Source: Mesorhizobium sp. STM 4661 (GTDB taxonomy: Bacteria > Pseudomonadota > Alphaproteobacteria > Rhizobiales > Rhizobiaceae). From it: 64,000 bases of DNA. Under the pieces are notes generated by a model. That model saw nothing but the letters and a program-made list of their open reading frames with translations, was not told where the DNA came from and searched no databases. Location: NCBI RefSeq assembly GCF_000359125.1, contig NZ_CAAF010000085.1, positions 1 through 64,000 of the forward strand. The letters are read 5' to 3'. Positions 42,743-51,057 of the stretch are shown here, piece by piece (the stretch's first letter is position 1; each line of letters begins with the position of its first letter). The translations under genes and the position numbers were made by a program.

Positions 42743-43212
42743 TGAAATACCTGGCTGCGTCTGGCGAGCAGGAGTTGATCCTTGCCACCGCCGTCCTCGA
42801 TCATTTTGCCGCCCATCGCCAGGTCGGGTGGCGTGACCGCGAAGCCGGTGGGCAGCTTTTTGCGCGTTTCGAGGGACGACGCATCATCGTCGAAGCCGCG
42901 ACAGGCCCGCGCGCCATCGACAGGCGGTCTCGGTTTCTCTTCATTCCCAACAAATGGGCCGATCGGGCCGAAATCCGGCGACTGCACAAGCAAGGCCTGC
43001 ATTATCTGGGAGACTGGCATACCCACCCCGAGCCGGTCCCTACACCGTCGCCGGTCGATCGGGCGAGCATGCATGACATGTTTGCGAAATCGCGTCATGA
43101 TCTTGCGGGCTTCCTGATGATCATTGTTGGGACCGAACCCCCACCGGACGGGCTGTTTGTGGCAATTTTCGGCGCCGAAAGCTGGGGGCAGCTGAGGCCT
43201 CTCACGGAATAA
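42739..43212 (+). CDS. cap3: CBASS JAMM-family deconjugating protease Cap3
   Basis: A 157-residue JAB/MPN protease with an exact JAMM motif: a Glu in REAGGQLF (about 35), then His94-Thr-His96 with seven residues to Ser104 and two more to Asp107 (HTHPEPVPTPSPVD). Cap3 removes the cyclase from its conjugates and so tunes the system. The double ATG at 42739/42742 overlaps the Cap2 stop. It is the last gene of the operon, followed by a hairpin. Confidence 0.92.
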   Translation: MMKYLAASGEQELILATAVLDHFAAHRQVGWRDREAGGQLFARFEGRRIIVEAATGPRAIDRRSRFLFIPNKWADRAEIRRLHKQGLHYLGDWHTHPEPVPTPSPVDRASMHDMFAKSRHDLAGFLMIIVGTEPPPDGLFVAIFGAESWGQLRPLTE

Positions 43213-43218
43213 GCCCAA

Positions 43219-43236
43219 CCCCGGCCGGAGCCGGGG
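43219..43236. terminator. Hairpin between convergent cap3 and DUF2958 genes
   Basis: CCCCGGC-CGGA-GCCGGGG forms a perfect seven-pair stem seven bases after the cap3 stop. It has no T-run but lies between two convergent genes, so it may end transcription from both sides. Confidence 0.5.
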
Positions 43237-43245
43237 TCAGGTACT

Positions 43246-43580
43246 TCATGTGCGGATAGCGCCGTGGCGCTGGGCGTGGTCGGCATAGGCCGACAGCTCT
43301 GACAAAGGTCGGAAATGTAGGTCGCGTCCGACCGGCAATCCGAGCTTTCCCCGCACCGTGCCAAGCTCACTGAGACTGACGCTGCCAAGTTCGGGACAGC
43401 CGACGCCGAGGTTGCACAGGCTGAAGGCGATGTCGGGGTCATCCGGATAGATCTCTGTGCCCCGGCGCCGGGTGTGAACAGCTTCACGACGGGTACGAAG
43501 TCGATCTCGTCGCGGGTGCCGTGGAGAGGCTGCTGCTGGCGACCATTCGCCAGCAGCTTGTCCCGCAGTTCTTGTGTCAA
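43246..43580 (-). pseudogene. DUF2958 protein, frameshifted
   Basis: The N-terminal part (LTQELRDKLLANGRQQQ, then EIDFVPVVKLFTPGAG) and C-terminal part (TEIYPDDPDIAFSLCNLGVG, then LGSVSLSELGTVRGKLGLPVGRDLHF) of a DUF2958 protein are in different frames. One extra base in the four-base run at 43460-43463 accounts for the break. The start would be a TTG at 43580. Function unknown; the family is common on plasmids. Confidence 0.7.
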
Positions 43581-43598
43581 GAGCTGCTTGTCCGCCTC

Positions 43599-43721
43599 CT
43601 ACTCGCCGTCTTCGCCTTTGGGGGCGCGCAGGACGACGGGGCCGTCCAGGGGCAGGGCCTCGAGGAGGAGCGTGCCGCCTTCGCCGTCTTCGTGGGCGAA
43701 GAATGTGCGGGACGCGCTCAT
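43599..43721 (-). CDS. Possible 40-residue protein upstream of the DUF2958 gene
   Basis: A short frame (MSASRTFFAHEDGEGGTLLLEAL and on) ends 18 bases before the DUF2958 start. It has no convincing ribosome site and no known family. It could be a small partner gene or a remnant. Confidence 0.25.
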   Translation of the reverse strand: MSASRTFFAHEDGEGGTLLLEALPLDGPVVLRAPKGEDGE

Positions 43722-43944
43722 CGCAAATGCCGAGCGCCGTGTACTCTTCTCCCGCGCGGTCCGCAAAGCCGTTTTGGAACATCTCGGCAAACCGGGAATC
43801 GCTTGAAAATTAGACGCTTGCGGGCAAATGTGGTTGCCGCGCGGCGCTCATTGAACGGACATTCGAACCTAGACGCGACGTGAGTCCTTCGACAACCTCG
43901 TGCCTGCCTTGAACTCGAGGCAAGATGGCCTGCGGACCGTCTTA

Positions 43945-44505
43945 CTAGCGTCCGGTGGAAACTACCTCTGCCATGTTGGCCACCGCGTCGACCAGAACCT
44001 TGACAGCATGCACGGCGGGTCCCTCGACGAGCATACCGCACTCCAGGTTGGCTGCCTTCGATCGCCTCAGCAGGTTTGCCGATCCGACGTATGCGGCGAC
44101 CCCATCAGCCAGCACGATCTTTGCGTGAAACGTCTCCTGAGTAAGGTCGCCGCCACCATAGTCGATGATGCGCGTCGTCGCCCTTTCAAGACGGCGCCCC
44201 GCCTCTGCGCAGCTGCTTAGCTGCGACGCATCCCTTATGACCAGGATGCGCTCGATTGCCTCCGTTGTCTCGAACAGCTCGGCGGCCCAGGCGGCCCCTA
44301 CCTTGTCGACGTAAGGGATCATCACCGTGAATCGCTGACGCGCCAACGATGCGAGATGCCGGAAGGCGTCGGTTGTCGGCGTGAGCGTGACGTAGTCACT
44401 CGCAATGTCGGCAGCGAGAGCGTCCGCCAATCGACTGGGCGCTGGTGGCATCGTCACGACGAGCCTGGCGGTGGCTCTTGGCGAAATGAATACTTCGTTC
44501 GTCAT
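43945..44505 (-). CDS. drmC: DrmC-type phospholipase D-like protein (DISARM-like)
   Basis: A 186-residue protein with one phospholipase D (HKD) motif, HAKIVLADGVAAYVGSANL, near residue 135. It matches DrmC of DISARM, which has a PLD fold and an accessory role there. Its ATG overlaps the stop of the drmB-type gene by four bases. It is the last gene of the five-gene operon. Confidence 0.82.
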   Translation of the reverse strand: MTNEVFISPRATARLVVTMPPAPSRLADALAADIASDYVTLTPTTDAFRHLASLARQRFTVMIPYVDKVGAAWAAELFETTEAIERILVIRDASQLSSCAEAGRRLERATTRIIDYGGGDLTQETFHAKIVLADGVAAYVGSANLLRRSKAANLECGMLVEGPAVHAVKVLVDAVANMAEVVSTGR

Positions 44506-46730
44506 TTCGCCATGGCCGCGTCGAAGAAACCGACCAGGTCGGGTGCCGATCTGGGTTCCCATTCCGGGCCCTTGCCGCCCTTGAGGACAGCACGCGACAG
44601 CAAGAGGTTGGAGGCGATGCAGCTTACCTCGGATACCATGACGCAAGCCGGGCAAGCGCCGCCCCTGGCGTCGCACAGGCTGCCCGAGCCGCATCGCAAC
44701 ATGCGTGGATCGAGCGCGCGGCGCAGAAACTCATCGGCATGGTTGCGCCACATTGCGGAGATGTTGCCAAGGTCAGGGGTCATGCCCTTGCGGTAGATCA
44801 CGAAGGCGAGGTCCGCCGGGAAGATGTGCTCGCCGATGCCATCGCGGTCGACGCCTGACGAATCCGCTAGCGAATGCATCATCTGGTGCGAAAGGGTGTG
44901 GAGAAGCAGGTAGACATACGCGGGTACTGTGCGCGGATAGCCGCCACTACCCTCGCGGTCCTTGAACATTTCGAGGAATGGACCGAAATCCTCGTAGCGC
45001 TCCAGATAGCCTCGGCCGAGACCATCGTCGGGCACGTCAGTCACCATATTAGCCTTCAGCCAGCGGACCACTCTGGCCTCGTCCAGCTTAAAGTAGAGTG
45101 CCTCGTTCTGCTGCTGGGTCACGTATATCGGTCGTTTCGTGCCTTGGATCGGCAGCTGGTCGAACGCCTTCAGGCGAACCGGCATGTCGACGCTCGTGCC
45201 CTGGTGCTCACGCTTGTATACGGGCGTCGCGGAAACCCGCGTGAAACCGAAACTGAACTCGCAGATTGGCAGATTGCGGACGATCACCAAGCGCTCCATG
45301 CCCAAATGCGCCAGCAGATTCCCAATATTGGACTGATAGCGCGCCTTGCGCTGGGGATCGTTGACGACGTCGGTCAGTGTGATGTCGGGCTCCATCACGT
45401 CGACGGCCGCGTGTCGGGCCATAGCCTCTTCGACATGCTCGCGCAGGAAAGCGTCGTGCTGGATGGTGAGCCGGATCGGATCATAGCGGCGCGTCCAGTC
45501 CTCGCGCTGCGCAATGGCTCTCAGGACGCCTGTGCTGCCCAGCCTGCCGCGTTCAACAATGCCAACAGCGAACCATCCTTCGCGCAACTCGTGTGCGCTA
45601 TCGCGGTATGATCGGGCGCGCTCAGGTCGACCGCTTTCTTCCGCGCGACGAGCCATCTCGAGGAAGCTAAGGTAGTCATCCCAGTCGCTGCGGTGCTTCG
45701 GGTCGGCCTGCACCGCCGCCCGCACCTCGTCCTCCGCTGGCTCGGCGAACGGGATATTATGAATTTGAGCCAGCTTCGCCACTAGCTCGCCGACGCGCGG
45801 GGGCGTCATCAGCTCAACTACGGCGCTATCCTGGAATTCGATGAAGCTGGTGCGCTGTGGGTAGAAGGTTGAGTTGGCCCGGTACGACACCGGCAGCATA
45901 TTGATTTCGATCCACTGGAAGACGCGACCACTGGTATTCTGCTCGGTTTGCAATCGGGCTAAAACCTCGGGCTCGGCCTTCTTGAGCGGGCGCGTATCAC
46001 CACAGCCCTCGCAGACGTACCGCCATTCCGAGAAAACAGGGGCGTCGTTCCGCAGCTTGAAGCTGGTTGAACCGCAGGTGCACATCCTGATCTGGCGCGT
46101 GCTGCCGGTCTGCGGATCAAAGTTGTAGTTGAACGGGCTGAGGGGCTGAATCTCGCCCGACCAATGCACGTAAACGACGTCGATCTGGGTCCAGCGGGCA
46201 TCGTGTCCATTGCACTTTCTTGGCAGCGGCTGCCTCGCCTGATCCGCGATGCTCTCGTATTCACGGGTCGAGCCGCAGATGCCGCAGCGGTAAACGAGAG
46301 GATAGGGGACGTAGCCAACACGGTCCGGTCCTGTCATCTGAAAATCGCCCCGCTCGATCCGGACCTCCCCGGTCCGGGAATCGCGGAAGGGGGCGTCGAG
46401 GACGAGTTCGGGCAGGGCGTCAGGAACGGCTTTCATCGCCCGATCGCGCCAATTGGTGGCGAAGTCACTCAGATTCTCGAAGACGAGATCGATCGTCGTC
46501 CGGTTGAGCTGCTTGGAGATATCGTTCGCCAGTGGAACGGAGCGGCAGATTCCCTTGCCTCCCTCCCACGTCATAAGCACTCCGGGTGCGTAGGAGCTCG
46601 CGAGCTGCACGCGCGATCGCGACATAGTCGGCGGCTCTAACGCTTGCGGCTCGCGCCTTGCACCACCGAAGGACGACGGCCGGCGGTTTGACGTGCGCCA
46701 GTCTCCGCCGGTGCCTTTACCCTCGCCCAT
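44502..46730 (-). CDS. drmB: DrmB-type DUF1998 protein (DISARM-like)
   Basis: A protein of about 742 residues. Visible Cys-rich zinc sites are CGICGSTREY, CTCGSTSF and CEGCGDTRP in the N-terminal half, and the C-terminal DUF1998-type cluster CGSGSLCDARGGACPAC. In DISARM, DrmB forms a complex with the helicase DrmA and is required for defence. The ATG at 46730 with GGAGG six bases upstream is preferred over 46748. It overlaps drmA by 14 bases and drmC by four. Confidence 0.85.
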   Translation of the reverse strand: MGEGKGTGGDWRTSNRRPSSFGGARREPQALEPPTMSRSRVQLASSYAPGVLMTWEGGKGICRSVPLANDISKQLNRTTIDLVFENLSDFATNWRDRAMKAVPDALPELVLDAPFRDSRTGEVRIERGDFQMTGPDRVGYVPYPLVYRCGICGSTREYESIADQARQPLPRKCNGHDARWTQIDVVYVHWSGEIQPLSPFNYNFDPQTGSTRQIRMCTCGSTSFKLRNDAPVFSEWRYVCEGCGDTRPLKKAEPEVLARLQTEQNTSGRVFQWIEINMLPVSYRANSTFYPQRTSFIEFQDSAVVELMTPPRVGELVAKLAQIHNIPFAEPAEDEVRAAVQADPKHRSDWDDYLSFLEMARRAEESGRPERARSYRDSAHELREGWFAVGIVERGRLGSTGVLRAIAQREDWTRRYDPIRLTIQHDAFLREHVEEAMARHAAVDVMEPDITLTDVVNDPQRKARYQSNIGNLLAHLGMERLVIVRNLPICEFSFGFTRVSATPVYKREHQGTSVDMPVRLKAFDQLPIQGTKRPIYVTQQQNEALYFKLDEARVVRWLKANMVTDVPDDGLGRGYLERYEDFGPFLEMFKDREGSGGYPRTVPAYVYLLLHTLSHQMMHSLADSSGVDRDGIGEHIFPADLAFVIYRKGMTPDLGNISAMWRNHADEFLRRALDPRMLRCGSGSLCDARGGACPACVMVSEVSCIASNLLLSRAVLKGGKGPEWEPRSAPDLVGFFDAAMAK

Positions 46731-49700
46731 CGTCGCCTCCGTCTGCATCCAATTCCGAGGCTGTGCCGCGTTGGGTCCTGATCGCCCGCATCACCTTCGC
46801 CAGATCCTGCCGATCGACATCGGTGGATCGCCCCCGCGCGAGGGGATCTCGGCCCGCGGCCACTATGTACCCCGCCTCGTCGACGTCGCGCAGCGATGTC
46901 ATTGGGGGTCGGAACGCCGGCAAGTCGTCCCAATAGTCCCGCAGGCTGGCGATCGTGCCCCGGCTCGATATGTCGCGTACGAACGTATCGACCTGCTTCT
47001 CCACCAAGGCTCGGTAGAAGTCCTCGTAGTGTGGAGCGCCCAGCTGTGACGCACCCTTGCCGGCGAAGCCACTGGCGCGCAGCATGAACCCGCCCAACGC
47101 CTCGCAAAGCGCGACATGGTTGCGCTGCGCCAGGGTGGCGAACCGGCTGATCTGGTCCATGTGACTTACTTCCGCTTTCCGTCCATCGTCTTGGGCCAGG
47201 AATTCGCGCGCCTCGCGCAGCATGGCCCAAGCCTGGACATACGACGCCATGGTCCGCTTGATCGCGTTCTCTGCCCACCGTTCGACAGCGGGCGGTGCGA
47301 TCATGCGCTCAAGGAATCGGTGGAAGATGTCATGGGTCTCGATAACGTAGCGATCGCGACGGTTCTGGGGCGTCGGTAGCAGCATCACGAACCCTACATG
47401 CGTGCGGCCGACACGGCTCGACGCCTGGATATACTCGGCGATGTCGGAGGGCAGGCCGGCGAAGAACATGCTGTTGAACCGGTCCACGTCCACGCCATGG
47501 CTGATTGCCGACGTGGCGACGATGTTGCGAAGGGTTGCTGCAATATCGGGATAGTCCCCACCGACGAACGACTTTTCGGCATCCTCCATGACTGCCTGGA
47601 TGTCCTTCATGTCGATCCCACCCGATATCAAGCGGCTTTCAAACGCTGCGTGGCTGCGACCGATACGCCTGTGTTGGTTTTCAACTGCCGCACCCAACGC
47701 ATCGATGATTTGATCGCCACCCTTCTTGTTAGTGACATAGGCGAGTGCGATGCGATGTAGGTCGACAAGCGCCATGATTTCGCCGGCACGGCCTTGGGCA
47801 ACGGCGCGATCAATCGCCACCCGATGCCAATCTCCAGCGACGCCCGGAGAAACCGCGTCCCGGATAGCCGCAATGGCCGCTGGGCGGCTGCCCTCGCCCA
47901 ACATTCCATCCCAAAGCGCGGTTATGATGCTGTGAAAGGCCGCCAGCACCCCGACCGTCGTGACCGTATGTGTGGCGTCGTTGGTCATGAGGGACACATA
48001 GAGCCTCATCCACGGCGCAGTTTGCTCCGGTGCCCGTGCGAACGACAGGGATGTAGCGAGCGCGACGCGCCCTGCGTTTCCGGCAGGCGGCGCGGCGGGC
48101 TCCGCGAAGAACGAGTGGTAGAGGTCCGGCCCTGGATAGGGAAAGCGCAGAGGCACGCGCTGATAGAGTGTCTCAAGCTGGCGCTCAGGCGCCGAGATGG
48201 TGGCGGTTGCGGCGATGACCTTGGGCATTCGCGGCGCCCCCCACCCGTCACCATTCCAGCGGCGCGCGACTTGGAGCCCGTCACCGGCCATGTCGGCCAC
48301 ATCCTCGAGGATCGTCTCAAGCAGGGTGTCGAACAGCCCGCTGAAAGTGCCAAGACTTTCCTCAAGCAGGTGCGCCTCATCCTGGATAACGAGCGAGGGG
48401 AAAGGGTCGTGGAAGACACGCGTGCCCTTGGCGTACGCGGGGAAGACGTTGGAGATGTCGTCTTCGGCGGGATCGCGGCGGAGGTCGTCCTCGCGTCGCG
48501 GGGTGTCGAGGTTGCCCCACCGGTCGATTCGACGGGCCAGGCCGAACATGCCGAGCACCTTGCTGATAGTAGCCGTGTGCTGGCCCAGCATGGCCAGCTT
48601 ATCGACGGTTCCGAGCACGATAGCGGGTGCACGAGCGTATATTGCATCATCGGTCAGCAGGAACGGCAGCGGATGCCGCTCGCCATGCTCCCGGTTCCAC
48701 TCGCAGCCGTCGTTGAAGCAGACGATCACCGCTCGCTTGCCGAGTGGCCCTTCGCCCTCATCGCGCCTCAGCCCGGTTGCTTCGCCGCATACGGGGCACT
48801 CGGGGATCTTGTCATAGGCTTCGCGCGCCTCGACGTATCGGCGACCCTGAGCGCGCTGCTCGTCATCTCCCGTCGCACCGTCGAGTTCGCTATCGTCGGC
48901 GAACTCCCGATCGCTCGCCAACGGGATATCGGCGCGGAACGCACGGTAGTTGTTGGGTGTGTTCTGGTTTCCGACCCAGAACCCCATCTCGAATGGCCAG
49001 TTCCCCACGGCATGCCGGCGGCGCACGATTTCGGCCCGCACCACCAGCTTTAGGAGACGCTGCGCCTGCTGAAGCGTCAGCAGGCGGAGCGGGTAACGGA
49101 TCATGGCCGTTATGCCACGGTCTTTTCCGCGCAATCGGTCGAGAAACATGGCGAACAGCAGCGTGCCGTAGAACGCCTCGGACTTGCCACCTCCGGTCGG
49201 AAAGTACAGCAGGCTGACGCCGTCCTCGTCCAGCATCGGATCATGGTACTCGCGCCACTCCTCAATCCGAGAGCTGAACACCGGGACATGCGCGAGGACG
49301 AATGCCATCTGAAACAGACGCCAGCCCCGCTTAGGGTCGTGGGCGTCGCGCATAGCGAAGGCCTCGTTGGTCATTGTCCAGGCGCGCCAGGGAGCGGCGC
49401 GGGGCTCAAGGGCCGCGCGATCCGCCCCGGCCAGCCCCGACAGCATTTCATAAGCTTTCTTGGACGCAATCAGCATCTCGACACCGCGTTCGATGTAGCG
49501 GGCCTCGGCGCGCTGTGCGGCAATGTCCTTTCGCAGTCGTGCGGACTCGATTTCCGCATCGGCGCGATCCAAGCCCATCGTTACTGTGTCCTTGAGACGA
49601 ACCTCCTGCTCGTCGATCCACTTGACATAGGCTCGAGGCAGCTCGAACAGCTTGGTCGCGTCGAACCCTGGGTCCTTGAGGATCGCGAACTGGAACGGTA

Positions 49701-51057
49701 GGTCGATCTGGCGAGCAACGATACGCGGCTGAGCGAAGCGTGGCGCGGCCGTCGTGGCGAGGCGTAGTTCGCCTGCAGCAGTGTCGGCGTGCACGCCGCA
49801 GTTTAGGCCGATCGCAGGATAATCAAGATGGTCGCGGAAGCGGTAGGACGGTTCCACTCGGTCAAGCTGAAGGGGTCGGTGTGCGGCATGGGGCAGAGTC
49901 AACGAAAGCCCCGCGCCGAAAACCGTATTGCACCGACCTTGCGCATCCCGCGGCGTCGGCTCGGGCGACTGGTTATCTAGCATCACACGCAGCGACAGGC
50001 GGCTCGGGTCGAGGAAGTCTACCTGTCGCTCAACCTTTAACACCACTCGCGAGAGATCCGGCACAACGCGTGCACGGTCGACCGGTTGGGCGGCTAGTGC
50101 AGCCATGGCCACCGTCCATCTTGCCTCGTCCAGCGTCTCGCCAGGTTGCACGGTCGCGTCACGCCATGCTTCGGTGCCCCCGTTCCCCGTCACCCAGGCC
50201 TCGAGCTGCGCCCCGACCGCGTTTGCGAGGATCACATTGTAGGCATCGACCGTCGCGGTCAGCGCCGTGTCGTCTGCGACGGTCGCAAACTCCAGGGCTG
50301 GAAGCGCAAGATCGATCCGTCGCCATTTTCCGGGTATGGGCGCGGGGTCGACATGATGCAACGGTATTGCGCGGCTTTCGCGCACGAGGCGCGCAATCGG
50401 CGCCGACTGAGCCACGTTGTCGTCAGGGGTATTGGGATCACCGACCGCATCGTCGGGCGATTGCTCGGCGTTCAGCGGCTCGGGTTCCCCGGACAGCAGT
50501 TTGATGCCATGTGCCGCATAGGCCTTTGTCCGGATCCCGGCGAGAATCTGCGCACGCTGCGCGCGCACCTTCGAACGCTTCGCCTCGTCCATTCCCTTCC
50601 AGTCGGGACGATCGACCCCTGCCGCCTGCAGCGCCGGAACGCGCTCCGTGCGGATCGCGTCGTCAATCTGCTGTTGGATGCTCTTTCGCAGTCTGAAGTC
50701 GAAATCGAGCTCGCCACCGCCGGCTACGAGGTCCTTCCACAGGGGGATGACGCGCACATAAACCGAGAACCGTGGCGTGACTCGGATAGTCGCACGAGTC
50801 CTGGCGCCTACGACAAAATCTACCCCGACAGCAGCGATCCGGATGTCCGATGTCTCGTCGACAACGCCGCCAACATCGAACCGTGGAAGCAGCTGCCCCG
50901 CGAACACGCCGCGACGGGGCGAGCTGCCGAGGATGATGCGCCCGCGCTCGTCGCCGCCGCTGACTCTAGCGACGAGCGCGTTGACCAGCGCGTCGCACAC
51001 GGCCTCCTTGAGCTCGACGTCGATATCACCCAGCTGCTTGTCCGAATATCCCTTCAC
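46717..51057 (-). CDS. drmA: DrmA-type helicase (DISARM-like)
   Basis: A 1446-residue superfamily 2 helicase. Walker A is PTGGGKSEAF (about 617-626) and the DEAH box is in VIQDEAHLLEES (about 890). A SAT-like motif sits in IAATATIS and the arginine finger motif in SSRVGRTH (about 1213). A Cys cluster (CPVCGE, then CFNDGC) lies between the two core domains. The long N-terminal region (about 600 residues) has no known fold. In DISARM, DrmA with DrmB binds and loads on invading DNA. It is coupled to both neighbours by short overlaps. Confidence 0.87.
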   Translation of the reverse strand: MKGYSDKQLGDIDVELKEAVCDALVNALVARVSGGDERGRIILGSSPRRGVFAGQLLPRFDVGGVVDETSDIRIAAVGVDFVVGARTRATIRVTPRFSVYVRVIPLWKDLVAGGGELDFDFRLRKSIQQQIDDAIRTERVPALQAAGVDRPDWKGMDEAKRSKVRAQRAQILAGIRTKAYAAHGIKLLSGEPEPLNAEQSPDDAVGDPNTPDDNVAQSAPIARLVRESRAIPLHHVDPAPIPGKWRRIDLALPALEFATVADDTALTATVDAYNVILANAVGAQLEAWVTGNGGTEAWRDATVQPGETLDEARWTVAMAALAAQPVDRARVVPDLSRVVLKVERQVDFLDPSRLSLRVMLDNQSPEPTPRDAQGRCNTVFGAGLSLTLPHAAHRPLQLDRVEPSYRFRDHLDYPAIGLNCGVHADTAAGELRLATTAAPRFAQPRIVARQIDLPFQFAILKDPGFDATKLFELPRAYVKWIDEQEVRLKDTVTMGLDRADAEIESARLRKDIAAQRAEARYIERGVEMLIASKKAYEMLSGLAGADRAALEPRAAPWRAWTMTNEAFAMRDAHDPKRGWRLFQMAFVLAHVPVFSSRIEEWREYHDPMLDEDGVSLLYFPTGGGKSEAFYGTLLFAMFLDRLRGKDRGITAMIRYPLRLLTLQQAQRLLKLVVRAEIVRRRHAVGNWPFEMGFWVGNQNTPNNYRAFRADIPLASDREFADDSELDGATGDDEQRAQGRRYVEAREAYDKIPECPVCGEATGLRRDEGEGPLGKRAVIVCFNDGCEWNREHGERHPLPFLLTDDAIYARAPAIVLGTVDKLAMLGQHTATISKVLGMFGLARRIDRWGNLDTPRREDDLRRDPAEDDISNVFPAYAKGTRVFHDPFPSLVIQDEAHLLEESLGTFSGLFDTLLETILEDVADMAGDGLQVARRWNGDGWGAPRMPKVIAATATISAPERQLETLYQRVPLRFPYPGPDLYHSFFAEPAAPPAGNAGRVALATSLSFARAPEQTAPWMRLYVSLMTNDATHTVTTVGVLAAFHSIITALWDGMLGEGSRPAAIAAIRDAVSPGVAGDWHRVAIDRAVAQGRAGEIMALVDLHRIALAYVTNKKGGDQIIDALGAAVENQHRRIGRSHAAFESRLISGGIDMKDIQAVMEDAEKSFVGGDYPDIAATLRNIVATSAISHGVDVDRFNSMFFAGLPSDIAEYIQASSRVGRTHVGFVMLLPTPQNRRDRYVIETHDIFHRFLERMIAPPAVERWAENAIKRTMASYVQAWAMLREAREFLAQDDGRKAEVSHMDQISRFATLAQRNHVALCEALGGFMLRASGFAGKGASQLGAPHYEDFYRALVEKQVDTFVRDISSRGTIASLRDYWDDLPAFRPPMTSLRDVDEAGYIVAAGRDPLARGRSTDVDRQDLAKVMRAIRTQRGTASELDADGGDDGRG

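Noticed and set aside
47794..49053. Plus-strand open frame of 419 codons
   Set aside because: Antisense to the DrmA helicase core; no known motif, and the composition is that of a shadow frame.
46717..51057. Reading the DISARM-like helicase as an ordinary DEAD/DEAH helicase unrelated to defence
   Set aside because: The fixed order with a DUF1998 protein, a phospholipase D protein and a methyltransferase fits DISARM better than a housekeeping helicase.
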